This document shows positions 7,273 to 17,139 of a DNA stretch of 64,000 nucleotides, one piece after another. Each line of letters starts with the position of its first letter. Position 1 is the first letter of the stretch. Source of the stretch: Archangium violaceum (GTDB lineage Bacteria; Myxococcota; Myxococcia; Myxococcales; Myxococcaceae); assembly GCF_016859125.1 (NCBI RefSeq), contig NZ_CP069338.1, positions 744,001 through 808,000 on the forward strand, written 5' to 3'. Below the pieces are notes generated by a model. It had not been told where the DNA came from. It was given only the letters and a program-made list of their open reading frames with translations, and searched no databases. Both the position numbers and the translations under genes were made by a program.

Positions 7273-8907
7273 TCAGACGGTGACAGTGGCCCGACGCGCT
7301 TCCCGCATCCGCCAGCGGACGAGCCCGAGGGCGGCGAGCACGAAGGGAATCCCGAACGCATTGCCAAACTTGACGGCGTTGCGCGTCGTGGCGCTCAGCT
7401 CGGACTGGAGCGGAGCCTCGGCCATGCCACGGGTGCGCATCGCCAGGAGCGCGGGATCCAGCAGCAGCCAGTCCGCGACATTCAGGAGCAGCGCCTGGTT
7501 CGGCCGACCCATGAAGTCGTCCCACAGCGCCGCCGAGCCGCCCGCCACGATGATCCGCGGCTCTCCCTTGCTCTCCGCGAGCAGGGGCGTACCGCTGGCG
7601 GTGCTGGTCTGCGCCTCCGCGGCGAAGTGGCTCTTGAGCTTGCCGCTCACCTGCACCATGAGCGGGTGCGGACCATTCGGCGTGATGGTCTCCGTGCGCC
7701 AGTCCCGACGCGGATCGATGTTGTAGGGCTTGTTCTCCAGCCAGCTCTTGCGCGAGGACTTCGCGAGCACCGTGGCCTGAGCGCCCTCGGGCGGGGTGGC
7801 GGTGACGACCGTGCTGAACGGGAGGGAGACGCCGGAGAGCCCCTCGGTGATGGGGCTGTCCCCCTCGAGCCGCTCGAGCAGCGGGATGAACGGGTACGGC
7901 ACCGGCATGGAGACGACCATGAAGCCACGACGCTCCTGGACGCTCAGCTGCGCCGACTCGACATCCGCCACCAGCTGGTCCCCGACCTTGATGCCGTAGG
8001 TCTCCAGCAGGGGCCCGAGCCCATGCGTGGCATCGCTCGGCATGAAGGTCTTCAGGTCGACCTGGACGGAGTCGAGGAAGAACGCCACGCTCTTGCCCTC
8101 CATCACGAACTGGTCGATGGCCTTCAGCTCATTCGTCTGGAATTGCGTCTTCGGACCGACGACGAGCAGCGCGTCGATGTCCGCGTCCACGCGCTCCTTG
8201 CCGGACAGGTCCACCGGGCGGACCTCATACATCTGGCCGAGCAGGGACCGCAGGCCCGAGAGCTTCTCGTGGAGCGCGGGCGCGTCGTGCCCCTGGACCA
8301 CGCCAATGACGGGCGTCTTCGGGCGCGTCAGCTTGCGGATCAGCGTGGTGAGATCGTACTCGAGCGTCCGGGTGTCCTGGACGACGGGGATGACCTCCTT
8401 CTTCTCCTGATGCTTGATGACGATGCCCATGTAGGCGCGCTTCGTCTGCATCTGGTCGTCCTCGATGACCCGGATCTCCACGGGCTGGATGCCCTCCTGG
8501 GCCAGCTCGCGCTCCACCGAGGTCGGCTCACGGAAGACCCGGCCGAAGATGTCGCGCTTCGTCTCCTTCTTGGTCTCCCTGTCCTCGGCCGTCTCCTGGC
8601 TCATCGGGTCCAGGAACTCGAAGGAGAGCCGGCCCTTGGAGGCGGCGCGGAACTCCTCGAGCAGGTCGCGCACGTAGCGCGCGTTGCTCGAGTACGGGGG
8701 TGGCAGCTCATCCGTGAAGTACGCGGTGATCGTGACGGGATCCTCGAGCCCCGCCATGGTGTCCCGCGAGGCCTTCGCCAGCGTGTAGGCCTTGTCACGG
8801 GTCGCGTCGAAGCGGCCGAACGCGCGCAACCCCAGGATGTTGAGCAGCACCAGGCAGCCGACGATCGCCGCCAGGAAGATGTTCGCGTTGGAGGAACCGG
8901 GTTTCAT
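7273..8907 (-). CDS. GldG family auxiliary protein of ABC transporter
   Basis: About 544 aa. One N-terminal membrane helix (IFLAAIVGCLVLLNILGL), a long extracytoplasmic region with the GldG-type strand pattern (VTITAYFTDELPPPY, GKSVAFFLDSV, IIVAGGSAALWDD), and a C-terminal membrane helix (FGIPFVLAALGLVRWRM). In Bacteroidetes GldA-F-G is tied to gliding; in proteobacteria the family is general and the cargo unknown. ATG 8907 is preferred, with GTGAGG about 6 bases upstream; a GTG at 8919 would instead overlap the permease stop by 4 bases. Translational coupling is likely either way. Confidence 0.88.
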   Translation of the reverse strand: MKPGSSNANIFLAAIVGCLVLLNILGLRAFGRFDATRDKAYTLAKASRDTMAGLEDPVTITAYFTDELPPPYSSNARYVRDLLEEFRAASKGRLSFEFLDPMSQETAEDRETKKETKRDIFGRVFREPTSVERELAQEGIQPVEIRVIEDDQMQTKRAYMGIVIKHQEKKEVIPVVQDTRTLEYDLTTLIRKLTRPKTPVIGVVQGHDAPALHEKLSGLRSLLGQMYEVRPVDLSGKERVDADIDALLVVGPKTQFQTNELKAIDQFVMEGKSVAFFLDSVQVDLKTFMPSDATHGLGPLLETYGIKVGDQLVADVESAQLSVQERRGFMVVSMPVPYPFIPLLERLEGDSPITEGLSGVSLPFSTVVTATPPEGAQATVLAKSSRKSWLENKPYNIDPRRDWRTETITPNGPHPLMVQVSGKLKSHFAAEAQTSTASGTPLLAESKGEPRIIVAGGSAALWDDFMGRPNQALLLNVADWLLLDPALLAMRTRGMAEAPLQSELSATTRNAVKFGNAFGIPFVLAALGLVRWRMREARRATVTV

Positions 8908-8915
8908 CGTCAACC

Positions 8916-9635
8916 TCACTGACGGACGTTGCCCAGGGTGCGCGTGGTCAGCGCCAGCCCCACGGCCGTGAGCGACAGGTAGAAGAGGAGATCTCGCGTA
9001 TCCAGCACGCCACGCGCGATGTTCGCGAAGTGGTAGTCGACCGAGAGGTATTGGAGCAGCTCACCGAGCGACTCCGGCAACACCATCGCGAACTTGTCGA
9101 TGAAGTAGAAGGCGAAGCACAGCAACAGCCCGATGATGAAGCCGACGATCTGGTTGCGGCTCAGGGCGCTCGCCCACAACCCCAGCGCCAGGAAGCTGGA
9201 CGCCATCAGCAGCAGGCCCAGGTAGCCCATCACCACGGGGCCCCAGTCGAACCGGGCTCCCTCGGCGGTGAGGCTCGCCACGGTGAGCGGATAGGGCAGC
9301 GTCCACAGCAGACCCACCCCGACCATCCCCAGCGCCGCGAGGAACTTGCCCGCCACCACCTCCCAGTCCCGCAGGGGCATGCTGAGCAGCAACTCCAGCG
9401 TCCCGCTCTTGCGCTCCTCGGCCACCAGCCGCATCGTCACAGCGGGCGCGAAGACGACGAACAGCACGGGGGCGATGCTGAAGAACGCCCGGAGCGAGGC
9501 CTGCCCGGCGACGAAGACGGTGCTGAAATACAACCACCCCGCCACGACCAGGAACACGCCGATGACGATGTACGCGACGGGAGAGTTGAAGAAACTCCTG
9601 AACTCACGCCTGGCGACCGCCAGTGTCGTTCCCAT
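8916..9635 (-). CDS. ABC transporter permease (ABC-2 / GldF type)
   Basis: A 239-aa integral membrane protein with about six hydrophobic helices, including FNSPVAYIVIGVFLVVAGWL, VGFIIGLLLCFAFYFI and a final LLFYLSLTAVGLAL. It contains the ABC-2 signature region PVLFVVFAPAVTMRLVAEE followed by GTLELLLSMPL, typical of GldF/NosY-like permeases. The gene lies between the ATPase (9672) and the gldG-like gene. It has 36 bases to the ATPase stop and almost none to gldG. It is probably the pore subunit of one complex. Confidence 0.9.
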   Translation of the reverse strand: MGTTLAVARREFRSFFNSPVAYIVIGVFLVVAGWLYFSTVFVAGQASLRAFFSIAPVLFVVFAPAVTMRLVAEERKSGTLELLLSMPLRDWEVVAGKFLAALGMVGVGLLWTLPYPLTVASLTAEGARFDWGPVVMGYLGLLLMASSFLALGLWASALSRNQIVGFIIGLLLCFAFYFIDKFAMVLPESLGELLQYLSVDYHFANIARGVLDTRDLLFYLSLTAVGLALTTRTLGNVRQ

Positions 9636-9671
9636 TCTCTACCTCGTTGTGTCGAATGTCTGGGAATCAGC

Positions 9672-10682
9672 TCAGGCCGCCAGCGGCGGCCCCTGATCGT
9701 CCCGCGGCGGGCGAGGCGCCTCGCCTCCGGCGGGCTTCTTCTCGCCCCCGGTGAGCTTGCGGAACGTCTCTTCCAGGCTGACGTGCTGCCGCTTCACCTC
9801 GAGCAGGCAGAGCTCGCTGCGCACGGCGGCATCGAACAGGGCGCGGCGGATGTCCTCGGCGCCGTACCTCAACCGGAAGCCCAGCGTCCCGCTCCCCTCC
9901 CCTTCCGCCGGTTCCACGCCCGTGACGCCAGGCACGCGCTCGAGCACCGAGCGGACCTCCTCCGTCCGCAGCGTGGCGCCCGTCCTCGACGCGAGCACGA
10001 CGGTGACCGTCCCGCCCTCGCCCTCTCCCAGCCGCTCTGGCGCGTCGTCCGCGACCAGTCGCCCATCGCTGATGATGAGCACCCGGCCGCAGGTGCTCTG
10101 CACCTCGCTCAGGATGTGCGTGCTGAGGATGACCGTCTTCTCCTTCCCCAGCTCCTTGATGAGGCTCCGGATCTCGACGATCTGGTTGGGGTCCAGGCCC
10201 GTCGTCGGCTCGTCCAGGATGAGCAGATCCGGATCGTGCACGATGGCCTGTGCCAGACCCACGCGCTGCCGGTAACCCTTCGAGAGCTGGTGGATGTCCT
10301 TGCCCAACACCGCGCGAAGGCCGCAGCGCTCCACCGCGCTGCGGATCCGCTCGGCCCGCCGGGCCTTGGGAATCCCTCTCACCTCGGCGACGAAGTCCAG
10401 GTAGTCCCGGACCATCATCTCCTCGTACAGGGGGTTGTTCTCGGGCAGGTACCCGATCAACCGCCGGGACGCGACGGGGTCAACGGTGACGTCGATGCCA
10501 TTGATCCTCGCCGTGCCGGAGGTAGGCGTCACGAAGCCGGCGAGAATCTTCATCGTGGTGGACTTGCCGGCCCCATTGGGCCCCAGGAATCCCACCACCT
10601 GTCCTCGAGGAACTTCGAAGCTGACCCCGCGTAGTGCCTGCGTGGCCCCGTAGCTCTTGGTCAGTCCTTCGATCCGGATCAT
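9672..10682 (-). CDS. ABC transporter ATP-binding protein (GldA/NatA type)
   Basis: A 336-aa ATPase. Walker A GPNGAGKST is at 34-42, the signature LSKGYRQRVGLAQA near 133, and Walker B LLILDEPTTGLDP near 155. The C-terminal extension (residues 215-336) carries the regulatory/accessory domain common in NatA-like ATPases. ATG 10682 gives MIRIEGLTKSYG, the standard opening; a GTG four codons earlier (10694) is also possible. First gene of the four-gene operon, so its promoter should lie in 10683-10905, where I see no clear consensus. Confidence 0.92.
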   Translation of the reverse strand: MIRIEGLTKSYGATQALRGVSFEVPRGQVVGFLGPNGAGKSTTMKILAGFVTPTSGTARINGIDVTVDPVASRRLIGYLPENNPLYEEMMVRDYLDFVAEVRGIPKARRAERIRSAVERCGLRAVLGKDIHQLSKGYRQRVGLAQAIVHDPDLLILDEPTTGLDPNQIVEIRSLIKELGKEKTVILSTHILSEVQSTCGRVLIISDGRLVADDAPERLGEGEGGTVTVVLASRTGATLRTEEVRSVLERVPGVTGVEPAEGEGSGTLGFRLRYGAEDIRRALFDAAVRSELCLLEVKRQHVSLEETFRKLTGGEKKPAGGEAPRPPRDDQGPPLAA

Positions 10683-10905
10683 TGGTTGAGACACGACCTC
10701 ACCCCATGAAACGAACGGTTTTCTTCCGAACGCCGACAGCACTTAAAACGGCGATCGGCACTGTCAATGTGCCCAGGTGCGGATTTATTCCCGAGCCCGT
10801 TCGGCCATGGATTTCATCCATGCTGAAATCCGAACGCCCCGTCCGGAACCCACGAGGATCCAGAACGGGGAGCTTGATTCGACTCGTTGGCCAGCACTCA
10901 GCCGA

Positions 10906-11415
10906 CTACGCGCGCTTCTTCACCGCGGGCTTCCGCTTCGCCAACGGCGCCTTCTTCTTCTCCGGTGGTCGAATCACCGACTCGTAGTGCTCGATGTATG
11001 CCTTCGCCGGCACACGGCGGATGGCTTCGCCAATCACATCGAGCGCGACGTCCTCGAGCTTCTTGAAGCGCACGCACGACTTGCCCATGTCGAGCTTCTT
11101 GCCCGTCTTCGCCCACGCCTCGCGGAACCATTTCTCCTGCTCGGGCTGGCCGTAGACGCACATCAGGTAGACGGCCATGTGGCTCTTCTGCGAGGCCAGT
11201 GACGCGAACGGCAGCGGCTGCTTCGGATCGCAGTGGTAGCCCGCCGGAAACACCTTGTGCGGGACGTAGTAGCCGATCATCCCGTACTGCATGCCCTCCT
11301 CGTAGGACTCATCGAGGTTCTCGAGGATGACCTTGCGCACGGCGGAGATCGCCGCGCGGCGATCCTCGGGAAGCGCGGCGAGGTACTGTTCGACGGTGGT
11401 GGCCTTGCTCTGCAT
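10906..11415 (-). CDS. DUF1801 domain-containing protein
   Basis: A 169-aa soluble protein. The DUF1801 fold is recognised by VEQYLAALPEDRR, NLDESYEEGMQYGMIGYYVP and the later FASQK-like segment SLASQKSHMAVYLM. The C-terminus is a basic Lys/Pro-rich tail (residues 150-169) that may bind nucleic acid; this tail is an addition beyond the core. Function of the family is not established. It lies 224 bases downstream of the ABC operon start region and 51 bases after the GH43 gene, all on the minus strand. Confidence 0.85.
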   Translation of the reverse strand: MQSKATTVEQYLAALPEDRRAAISAVRKVILENLDESYEEGMQYGMIGYYVPHKVFPAGYHCDPKQPLPFASLASQKSHMAVYLMCVYGQPEQEKWFREAWAKTGKKLDMGKSCVRFKKLEDVALDVIGEAIRRVPAKAYIEHYESVIRPPEKKKAPLAKRKPAVKKRA

Positions 11416-11466
11416 GGACCGCGAGTCTAGCGGTTGAAGAACAGGGGCACAGCACGGCCGCCCGGG

Positions 11467-12414
11467 TCATTCGGCCGCGCGGGGAATCTGTGTCGGCGTG
11501 AAGGAGGGCCCGAGCACGCGGGGACCGCCCTCGCCCCACATGAGGGGGTCGATGCACATCCGGCGAGCCGTCCGCCCCGGGTCCCACGCGTGATAGACGA
11601 CGACGTCCAGCCCGTCGGGGCCGGCGACCACGCAGTTGTGCCCGGGACCAATCACCCTGTCCGGCACGGTCCGCAGCAGCGGAGGGACTCCCGCCGGCTC
11701 GACCCAGGGGCCGAGCGGGTGATCGGCCACGGCGTAGGCGACACCGTACGTGGGCTCCAGCCAGTTCCCACCGGAGTAGAAGCAGTAGTAGCGGCCCTCG
11801 TATTTGCGGACGAACGGCCCCTCCAGCGTGTGCCAGTCGTAGACCTGCCCGTACATCTTCCGCTCGCGCAGGAACACCTGCCAGTCACCACTGGGCCACA
11901 GGATGGTCCGGGACTGTCCGCGCAGCCGGGTCATGCCCTCCAGCACGTCGACGGCGAGCATGGTACCAACCCGGTCCCCCTCGAGCACGTCCCGAGCATG
12001 GAAGAGGTACCAGGTGCCGTCCTCGTCCCGGAAGGGGCTCGCGTCGATGGCGAAGCGCTCATCCGGGGTGAGGTTGACGCCCTGATCCACGAACGGGCCG
12101 GTCGGATGGTCGGCGACAGCGACCCGCAGGTGGTGGCCGGCGTCTCCATGCCCCACGGAGTAGTACATCCACCATCTTCCGTCCGCCTCGGCGACCTCCG
12201 GCGCCCAGTAGTCACTTCCGGCCTCCTTGGGCAGCAGTTCGAGGGCGCCCCCCTCGCTGCGCCAGGTGACGAGATCTGGAGAGGTAAGCACTTCGAAGGC
12301 GCGCCCGTCGATCACCCGGCCGGTGCCGTAGGCGACATAGCCCTCCCCGACCCGCAGGACGAAGGGGTCCGCGAAGTAGGCGTCGTGAACCGGATTGCTG
12401 TAGCGGATGGACAT
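11467..12414 (-). CDS. Glycoside hydrolase family 43 protein
   Basis: A 315-aa five-bladed beta-propeller hydrolase of the arabinanase/xylosidase family. The three GH43 catalytic positions are visible: Asp16 (FADPF, general base), Asp124 (IDASPF, pKa modulator) and Glu198 (TLEGPF, general acid). There is no signal peptide, so it probably acts on oligosaccharides in the cytoplasm. ATG 12414 gives MSIRYSNPVHDAYFADPF, the usual opening. Exact sugar specificity is not readable. No transporter or other sugar gene is adjacent. Confidence 0.88.
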   Translation of the reverse strand: MSIRYSNPVHDAYFADPFVLRVGEGYVAYGTGRVIDGRAFEVLTSPDLVTWRSEGGALELLPKEAGSDYWAPEVAEADGRWWMYYSVGHGDAGHHLRVAVADHPTGPFVDQGVNLTPDERFAIDASPFRDEDGTWYLFHARDVLEGDRVGTMLAVDVLEGMTRLRGQSRTILWPSGDWQVFLRERKMYGQVYDWHTLEGPFVRKYEGRYYCFYSGGNWLEPTYGVAYAVADHPLGPWVEPAGVPPLLRTVPDRVIGPGHNCVVAGPDGLDVVVYHAWDPGRTARRMCIDPLMWGEGGPRVLGPSFTPTQIPRAAE

Positions 12415-12500
12415 GACGAGATGACCTCAACGTGCGTGGCTTCCTCCGCGACGTGGAGAGGCAAGCGGGCGAGCCTCGGCTTCGTGGCAAGGAGACTCCC

Positions 12501-13937
12501 TCACTCGAAGCAGCGACTGATCAGCGTCTCGATATCACGACACGCCGGGATGGCATGCCGATCCAACACGGCGTCGTAGCCATCGCTCGCACCGCGGTGC
12601 GAATCGTCCTGGACCTCGCCAATGGCCGCGACGAGGGCATCGACCTCGGCATCGGAGCTGGTCGGGTGCAGCGATACGCGGACCCAGCCCGGCTTGGTCG
12701 ATAGGTCGTTGCGCTCGATCGCATCGCAGATCTCCCGCGACTGGGGCCGATCGATGCCGAGCAACACGTGACCGTACGTGCCCGCGCACGAGCATCCGCT
12801 GCGCACCTGCACACCGTGCAGATCACTCAACAGGCGGGCGAACCGGTGGTGATGGACCCTTTCGGACCAGAACGACACCACGGGCGCGACACCTCCGTGC
12901 TCCGCGTCGAGGAATTGAAGGCCCTTCACGGAAGACAGCCCTTCGAGCAGCCGCGAGCGGAGTCGACCATTCCTCGCCGCCATGGGCGCCTCCCCCATCT
13001 TCTCCTTCAGCCGCAAGGCCATCGCCAGCCGAAGGGTCTGCATCACGCCGGGCGTGCCGGCGGACTCACGGAGCTCCACGTCGTCGACATAGGAGCGCCC
13101 GCCCCAGGGGTTGGTCCACTTGACCGAACCACCGCCGGGCTCATCCGGGATGCGGCTCACGATCAACTCCTTCTTCACGCACAGCACCCCGGGGCTGCCC
13201 GGCCCGCCCAGGAGCTTGTGACCCGAGAAGTACACGGCGTCGAACCCGCTCCCGAGGTCGGCCCGCACGCTCACCGAGGCGTGACTGGCATGGGCGGAGT
13301 GATCCACGAAGCACAGGCAGCCATGGGCATGAAGCAGCTGGGCGATCCGCCCGACATCCACCTTCCTGCCACTCACGTTGGAACATGCGCTGAAGGCGCC
13401 TGCTCGCGGATGGCGATGGCGGGTCGCGTGGAGGAGGTCTTCCAGCGCCGACAGATCCGGATCGCCGTGGCGGTCCGGCGGCACGACCACCACCTCCGCG
13501 CCACACTCGAGCCAGGGCAACAGGTTCGAATGGTGTTCCAGGTGGCTGGTGAAGACGACCGGCCGCTCGTGCACATCACCCGCGGGCCATTGCAGGAGTC
13601 TCACCAGCTTGTTGACGGCGGCGGTCATCCCCGAGCCGCACAAGAGCAGCGCATAACGCTCATCGGCCCGCAGTGCCGACCGGATCTGCCTGCGGGATTC
13701 TTCGTACAAGGCCTCGGAGACTTCCGCCACGCAGCTGCTCTTCGAGTGGACGTTGCCGTAGAACGGCGCGGCCACCGACAACAGTGTCTGTTCAATCGGA
13801 CCGTAGAGGCGGCCGGTGGCCATCCAGTCCGCATACAAGAGCGGACGCGTCCCCCTGGGGCCTTCGTAGCGCAGGTCGATCCCGATGATCCCGGACCGAA
13901 AACTCTCGAAGTGACGTTCCCAGTCTCCAAGAATCAT
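12501..13937 (-). CDS. Class V aminotransferase-fold PLP enzyme (cysteine desulfurase-like)
   Basis: A 478-aa fold-type I PLP enzyme. PLP Lys241 is in FSGHKLLGG and the cofactor-binding Asp212 in [15 protein letters not shown] (134-142) is typical of the NifS/SufS branch. The C-terminal loop reads VRSGCSCAG with Cys382 and Cys384, where desulfurases carry their catalytic Cys, but the surrounding sequence differs from SufS. ATG 13937 was chosen because GGGAGG lies 6 bases upstream; an in-frame upstream start would add 26 residues. No Fe-S assembly gene is adjacent, so desulfurase activity is only possible. Confidence 0.85.
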   Translation of the reverse strand: MILGDWERHFESFRSGIIGIDLRYEGPRGTRPLLYADWMATGRLYGPIEQTLLSVAAPFYGNVHSKSSCVAEVSEALYEESRRQIRSALRADERYALLLCGSGMTAAVNKLVRLLQWPAGDVHERPVVFTSHLEHHSNLLPWLECGAEVVVVPPDRHGDPDLSALEDLLHATRHRHPRAGAFSACSNVSGRKVDVGRIAQLLHAHGCLCFVDHSAHASHASVSVRADLGSGFDAVYFSGHKLLGGPGSPGVLCVKKELIVSRIPDEPGGGSVKWTNPWGGRSYVDDVELRESAGTPGVMQTLRLAMALRLKEKMGEAPMAARNGRLRSRLLEGLSSVKGLQFLDAEHGGVAPVVSFWSERVHHHRFARLLSDLHGVQVRSGCSCAGTYGHVLLGIDRPQSREICDAIERNDLSTKPGWVRVSLHPTSSDAEVDALVAAIGEVQDDSHRGASDGYDAVLDRHAIPACRDIETLISRCFE

Positions 13938-14154
13938 GAAGGCCCTCCCCCGTGTCGGTCCATCGCAGTCCAGTGCCGCGGACATCTCAATAGGGCCGCC
14001 CACCGCACGTCTCAATACGATCCAGAACGCCGCGGGCCGGGATGTGAGGAGGAATCAGGGGAGCCCCCGCGCACGCAGGCCAACCGAGCGTACCCGCCGG
14101 GCTCCACGGGATACACACCTTGGGGACACGGGTCTCGTGGACACGGGAGATCGC

Positions 14155-14310
14155 ATGGCGAGCACGCAGGGAACGGCGCTGATCACGGGAACCTCGGCGG
14201 GCATCGGCGCGGTGTACGCACGCCGGCTGGCCGAGCGGGGATACGACCTCGTTCTCGTCGCTCGGCGAGAGGACCGGTTGCGAAGCCTCAGAGCAAGGAG
14301 AAGCACATGA
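14155..14310 (+). pseudogene. Truncated SDR (N-terminal fragment only)
   Basis: ATG 14155 opens about 38 residues of a perfect SDR start: [19 protein letters not shown] with the TGxxxGIG nucleotide-binding motif, then [14 protein letters not shown]. After [10 protein letters not shown] the frame stops at 14310, where a normal SDR continues for another 200 residues with the Ser-Tyr-Lys catalytic site. The rest of the gene is missing. Its TGA overlaps the ATG of the aldo/keto reductase (ATGA), which suggests that a deletion fused the remnant's 5' end to the reductase. Confidence 0.75.
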
Positions 14311-15185
14311 ACCGCGGCACTTCCCGCCCCGTGGAACGGAGCGGAACCTTCACCATCGGAGGAGACCTCGTCGTCCACCGGCTCGGCTACGGCGCCATGC
14401 AGCTGACCGGACCCGGCATCTGGGGACCGCCCCGCGACCACGCCGAGGCATTGCGTGTGCTGCGCCGCGCGCTCGACCTGGGCGTGGACCTCATCGACAC
14501 CGCCGATTCCTACGGCCCGTACGTCAGCGAGGAGCTCATCGCCGAGGCCCTGCACCCCTACCCGAAGGGATTGCTCATCGCCACCAAGGGCGGGCTCGTC
14601 CGCACCGGCCCCAACCAGTGGCATCCGATCGGGCGGCCCAAGTACCTGCGCCAGCAGGTCGAGATGTCGCTGCGGCGGCTCAAGCTCGAGCGCATCGACC
14701 TCTACCAGTTGCACCGGATCGACCCCGAGGTCCCACTCGAGGCCTCCCTGGGTGAGCTCAAGGCGCTCCAGCAGGAGGGGAAGATCCGTCACATCGGGCT
14801 GTCCGAGGTCGGAGTGGAGGAGATCAAGCGTGCCCGCCGCGTGGTCGACGTGGTGACCGTCCAGAACCGCTACAACCTCGCCGACCGGGCCCACGAGGCG
14901 GTGCTCACCTACTGCGAGCAGGAGGGCCTCGGCTTCATCCCCTGGTTCCCCCTGGCGACCGGTGGTCTGGCCAGGCCCGGGAGCGCGCTCGACGAGGTCG
15001 CGCGCAGGAACGACGCCAGACCCGCGCAGATCGCCCTGGCCTGGCTGCTCGCGCGCTCGCCGGTGATGTTGCCCATCCCCGGCACCTCGTCGGTCGCGCA
15101 CCTCGAGGAGAACCTGGCGGCCGCGGAGCTGCGGCTCTCCCAGGACGAGCTGTCCGCGCTCAACGAACAGGTGGCGACCGGCTGA
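14307..15185 (+). CDS. Aldo/keto reductase
   Basis: A 292-aa (beta/alpha)8 NADPH-dependent oxidoreductase. The catalytic tetrad is present: Asp64 ([10 protein letters not shown]), Tyr69, Lys94 (IATKGG) and His136 (LYQLHRID). The C-terminal [16 protein letters not shown] binds NADP phosphate in this family. AAGGAG lies 6 bases before the ATG, within the SDR remnant. Its start overlaps the stop of that remnant, so it may now be translated by coupling. It converges with the M20 peptidase, 33 bases apart. Confidence 0.92.
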   Translation: MNRGTSRPVERSGTFTIGGDLVVHRLGYGAMQLTGPGIWGPPRDHAEALRVLRRALDLGVDLIDTADSYGPYVSEELIAEALHPYPKGLLIATKGGLVRTGPNQWHPIGRPKYLRQQVEMSLRRLKLERIDLYQLHRIDPEVPLEASLGELKALQQEGKIRHIGLSEVGVEEIKRARRVVDVVTVQNRYNLADRAHEAVLTYCEQEGLGFIPWFPLATGGLARPGSALDEVARRNDARPAQIALAWLLARSPVMLPIPGTSSVAHLEENLAAAELRLSQDELSALNEQVATG

Positions 15186-15218
15186 GCCGATCGCCACGGG
15201 GCCCTGGCGAGGAGCCCG

Positions 15219-16604
15219 TTACTTCAGCTCCTTCGCCAGCTCCTCGTACAGGTGGATGGCGCTGCGCACCGCCTTCTCGTAGTCACCCAGGTGCAGGCTC
15301 TCGTTCTCCGAGTGTGCATTCGTATACGGATCCTCCACGCCGATGAGCAGCGCTGGCACTCCGCCCAGCTCCTTGGCGAACGGCTCCACGAAGGGGATCG
15401 ACGCACCGCATCCAATGGCCACCGGCTCCGTCGCGTAGCCCTTGCGCAGTGCGCGAAACGCCGCCTGGAAGGCCGGATGCGAAATATCCGTGAACCACGG
15501 GCCCGCGGGCGGGTCTGCCTTGATGTGGAGCTCCAACCCCCAGGGCACCACCTTCTTCAGGTGGTCCACCAACCGCTTCTGTACGTCCTGCGCATCCATG
15601 TCCGGGACGACGCGGATGCCCACGCGGGCCCAGGCCGTGTCGCAGATGATGTTGCGCGCGTCCTTGCGGCTGCTGGCCTGGATGGCGTTGATGGCCAACG
15701 CGGGCTGCCGCCAGTTCATCTCCCACGGATGGCGCCCGCCCAGCAGCTGCGCCCCCGGCACCATCCCCACCTGCTTCTTGAAGTACTCCGTGTCACCCGG
15801 CAGCGATTGGATGCTCTTGCGCTCGGCCTCGGTGAGCGGGCGCACCTTCTCGTAGATGCCCTCGATGGCGATGCTCCCGTCGGGATTCGTCAGCGTCGCC
15901 AGCATCCGGCACAGCGCCATCACGGGATCCGGCACTGGCCCGCCCCACATGCCCGAGTGCACCGCCTGCCGGAGCGCGCGCACCTCCACGTCCACGGTGA
16001 CGAGCCCACGCAGCGCGGTGGTGATGGACGGCAGCCCCGTGTCGAAGTTCGTCGTGTCCGTCAGCACGATGGCGTCCGCCTTCAGCAGCGCCTTGTGCTT
16101 CTGGAGGAAGGTCTCGAGGTGCTCACTTCCCACCTCTTCCTCGCCCTCGATGACGACCTTCACGTTCAGTGGAAGACCGCCTCCGCCCTTCAGCCAGGCG
16201 TCCACCGCGGAGGTGTGCACCACGATGCCCGCCTTGTCGTCCGCCGAGCCGCGGCCATACAGGCGGCCGTCCCGCACCTGCGGCTCGAACGGCGGGCTCT
16301 TCCACGCCGACTCGTCTCCCGCTGGCTGTACGTCATGGTGCGCATACAGCAACAACGTGGGCTTGCCGGGCGCCTTCAAGATCTCGCCGTAGACGTACGG
16401 ATGTGCGCCTTCGATCTCCAGCAACTGCACGTTTTCGAACCCACGCGACCTCAACAGCTTCGCGGTCGCTTCCGCGCTCGCGCGTACGTGAGACGGATCA
16501 AACCCATCGAATGAGACACTGGGAATCCGCACCAACTGCTTCAAATCTTCGAGGTAACTGTTCTTCTGTGAATCGAAATGGGCCAGGGCTTTGTCGGTGG
16601 ACAT
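15219..16604 (-). CDS. M20 family dipeptidase/metallopeptidase
   Basis: A 461-aa cytoplasmic metallopeptidase of the M20/M25/M40 family. Metal and catalytic residues are visible: His89 and Asp91 ([10 protein letters not shown]), bridging Asp122 (RGSADDKAG), Glu155/Glu156 (EGEEEVGS), Asp183, and the C-terminal His in [14 protein letters not shown]. The dimerisation (lid) domain lies between about 200 and 360. No signal peptide. Length and motifs match dipeptidases such as the carnosinase-like group; exact peptide specificity is unknown. Confidence 0.92.
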   Translation of the reverse strand: MSTDKALAHFDSQKNSYLEDLKQLVRIPSVSFDGFDPSHVRASAEATAKLLRSRGFENVQLLEIEGAHPYVYGEILKAPGKPTLLLYAHHDVQPAGDESAWKSPPFEPQVRDGRLYGRGSADDKAGIVVHTSAVDAWLKGGGGLPLNVKVVIEGEEEVGSEHLETFLQKHKALLKADAIVLTDTTNFDTGLPSITTALRGLVTVDVEVRALRQAVHSGMWGGPVPDPVMALCRMLATLTNPDGSIAIEGIYEKVRPLTEAERKSIQSLPGDTEYFKKQVGMVPGAQLLGGRHPWEMNWRQPALAINAIQASSRKDARNIICDTAWARVGIRVVPDMDAQDVQKRLVDHLKKVVPWGLELHIKADPPAGPWFTDISHPAFQAAFRALRKGYATEPVAIGCGASIPFVEPFAKELGGVPALLIGVEDPYTNAHSENESLHLGDYEKAVRSAIHLYEELAKELK

Positions 16605-16748
16605 GAATCCCCACTTACTTCAAAAACAAGCAGCACCGTGTCGCGTCTATCAACTACCCGTCCATCACCTTTCACCCAGCGTTCATCGACACACGAACTT
16701 CCTGACTACACGGGCATTCGAGAGCCATCTGGTCTATCATTCGTGAGC

Positions 16749-17120
16749 ATGTCCACTCCGACGCTTCTGCTGGTCGATGACGATCGCTTCGTGCGTACCC
16801 TCCTCAAGGACGCCATCCAAGAGAGTGGTCTCGAGGTGAGACTCCTCGAGGCCGCGGATGGGCAGGAAGGACTGGAGGTCGCCACGCGCGAGCGTCCCGC
16901 GGTGATGTTGCTGGACCTCTTCATGCCCCGCCGCAGCGGGCTGGAGGTGTTGGCGGCGATGAAGGACTCCTCTCCGGATACGAGGGTGCTCATCATCAGC
17001 AGCATGGATGCCGAGCCGGTGGTGGAGCAGGCGATGTCCGCCGGGGCGGTGGGCTTCGTGGGTAAGCCCTTCCATCCGTTGGAGATCGCCCTGGCCATCC
17101 GGCAGGCCCTGGCCCACTGA
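16749..17120 (+). CDS. Receiver-only response regulator
   Basis: A 123-aa CheY-like receiver. Acidic pocket Asp10-Asp11-Asp12, phosphoacceptor Asp56 (LLDLFMP), Ser85/Ser84 in IISSMD and Lys106 in VGKPFHP are all in place. No output domain, so it must signal through protein contacts. ATG 16749 gives MSTPTLLLVDDD; a GTG two codons earlier is a less likely alternative. It lies 19 bases before the GYF/PilZ fusion, with which it is probably co-transcribed. Its kinase is not identified; the histidine kinase at 18206 is a candidate. Confidence 0.92.
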   Translation: MSTPTLLLVDDDRFVRTLLKDAIQESGLEVRLLEAADGQEGLEVATRERPAVMLLDLFMPRRSGLEVLAAMKDSSPDTRVLIISSMDAEPVVEQAMSAGAVGFVGKPFHPLEIALAIRQALAH

Positions 17121-17139
17121 TTCAACACGAGGTGAGCGC

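Noticed and set aside
15186-15218. CGCCA/TGGCG hairpin between the aldo/keto reductase and the M20 peptidase
   Set aside because: The stem is only five bases with no T tract; not enough to call a terminator.
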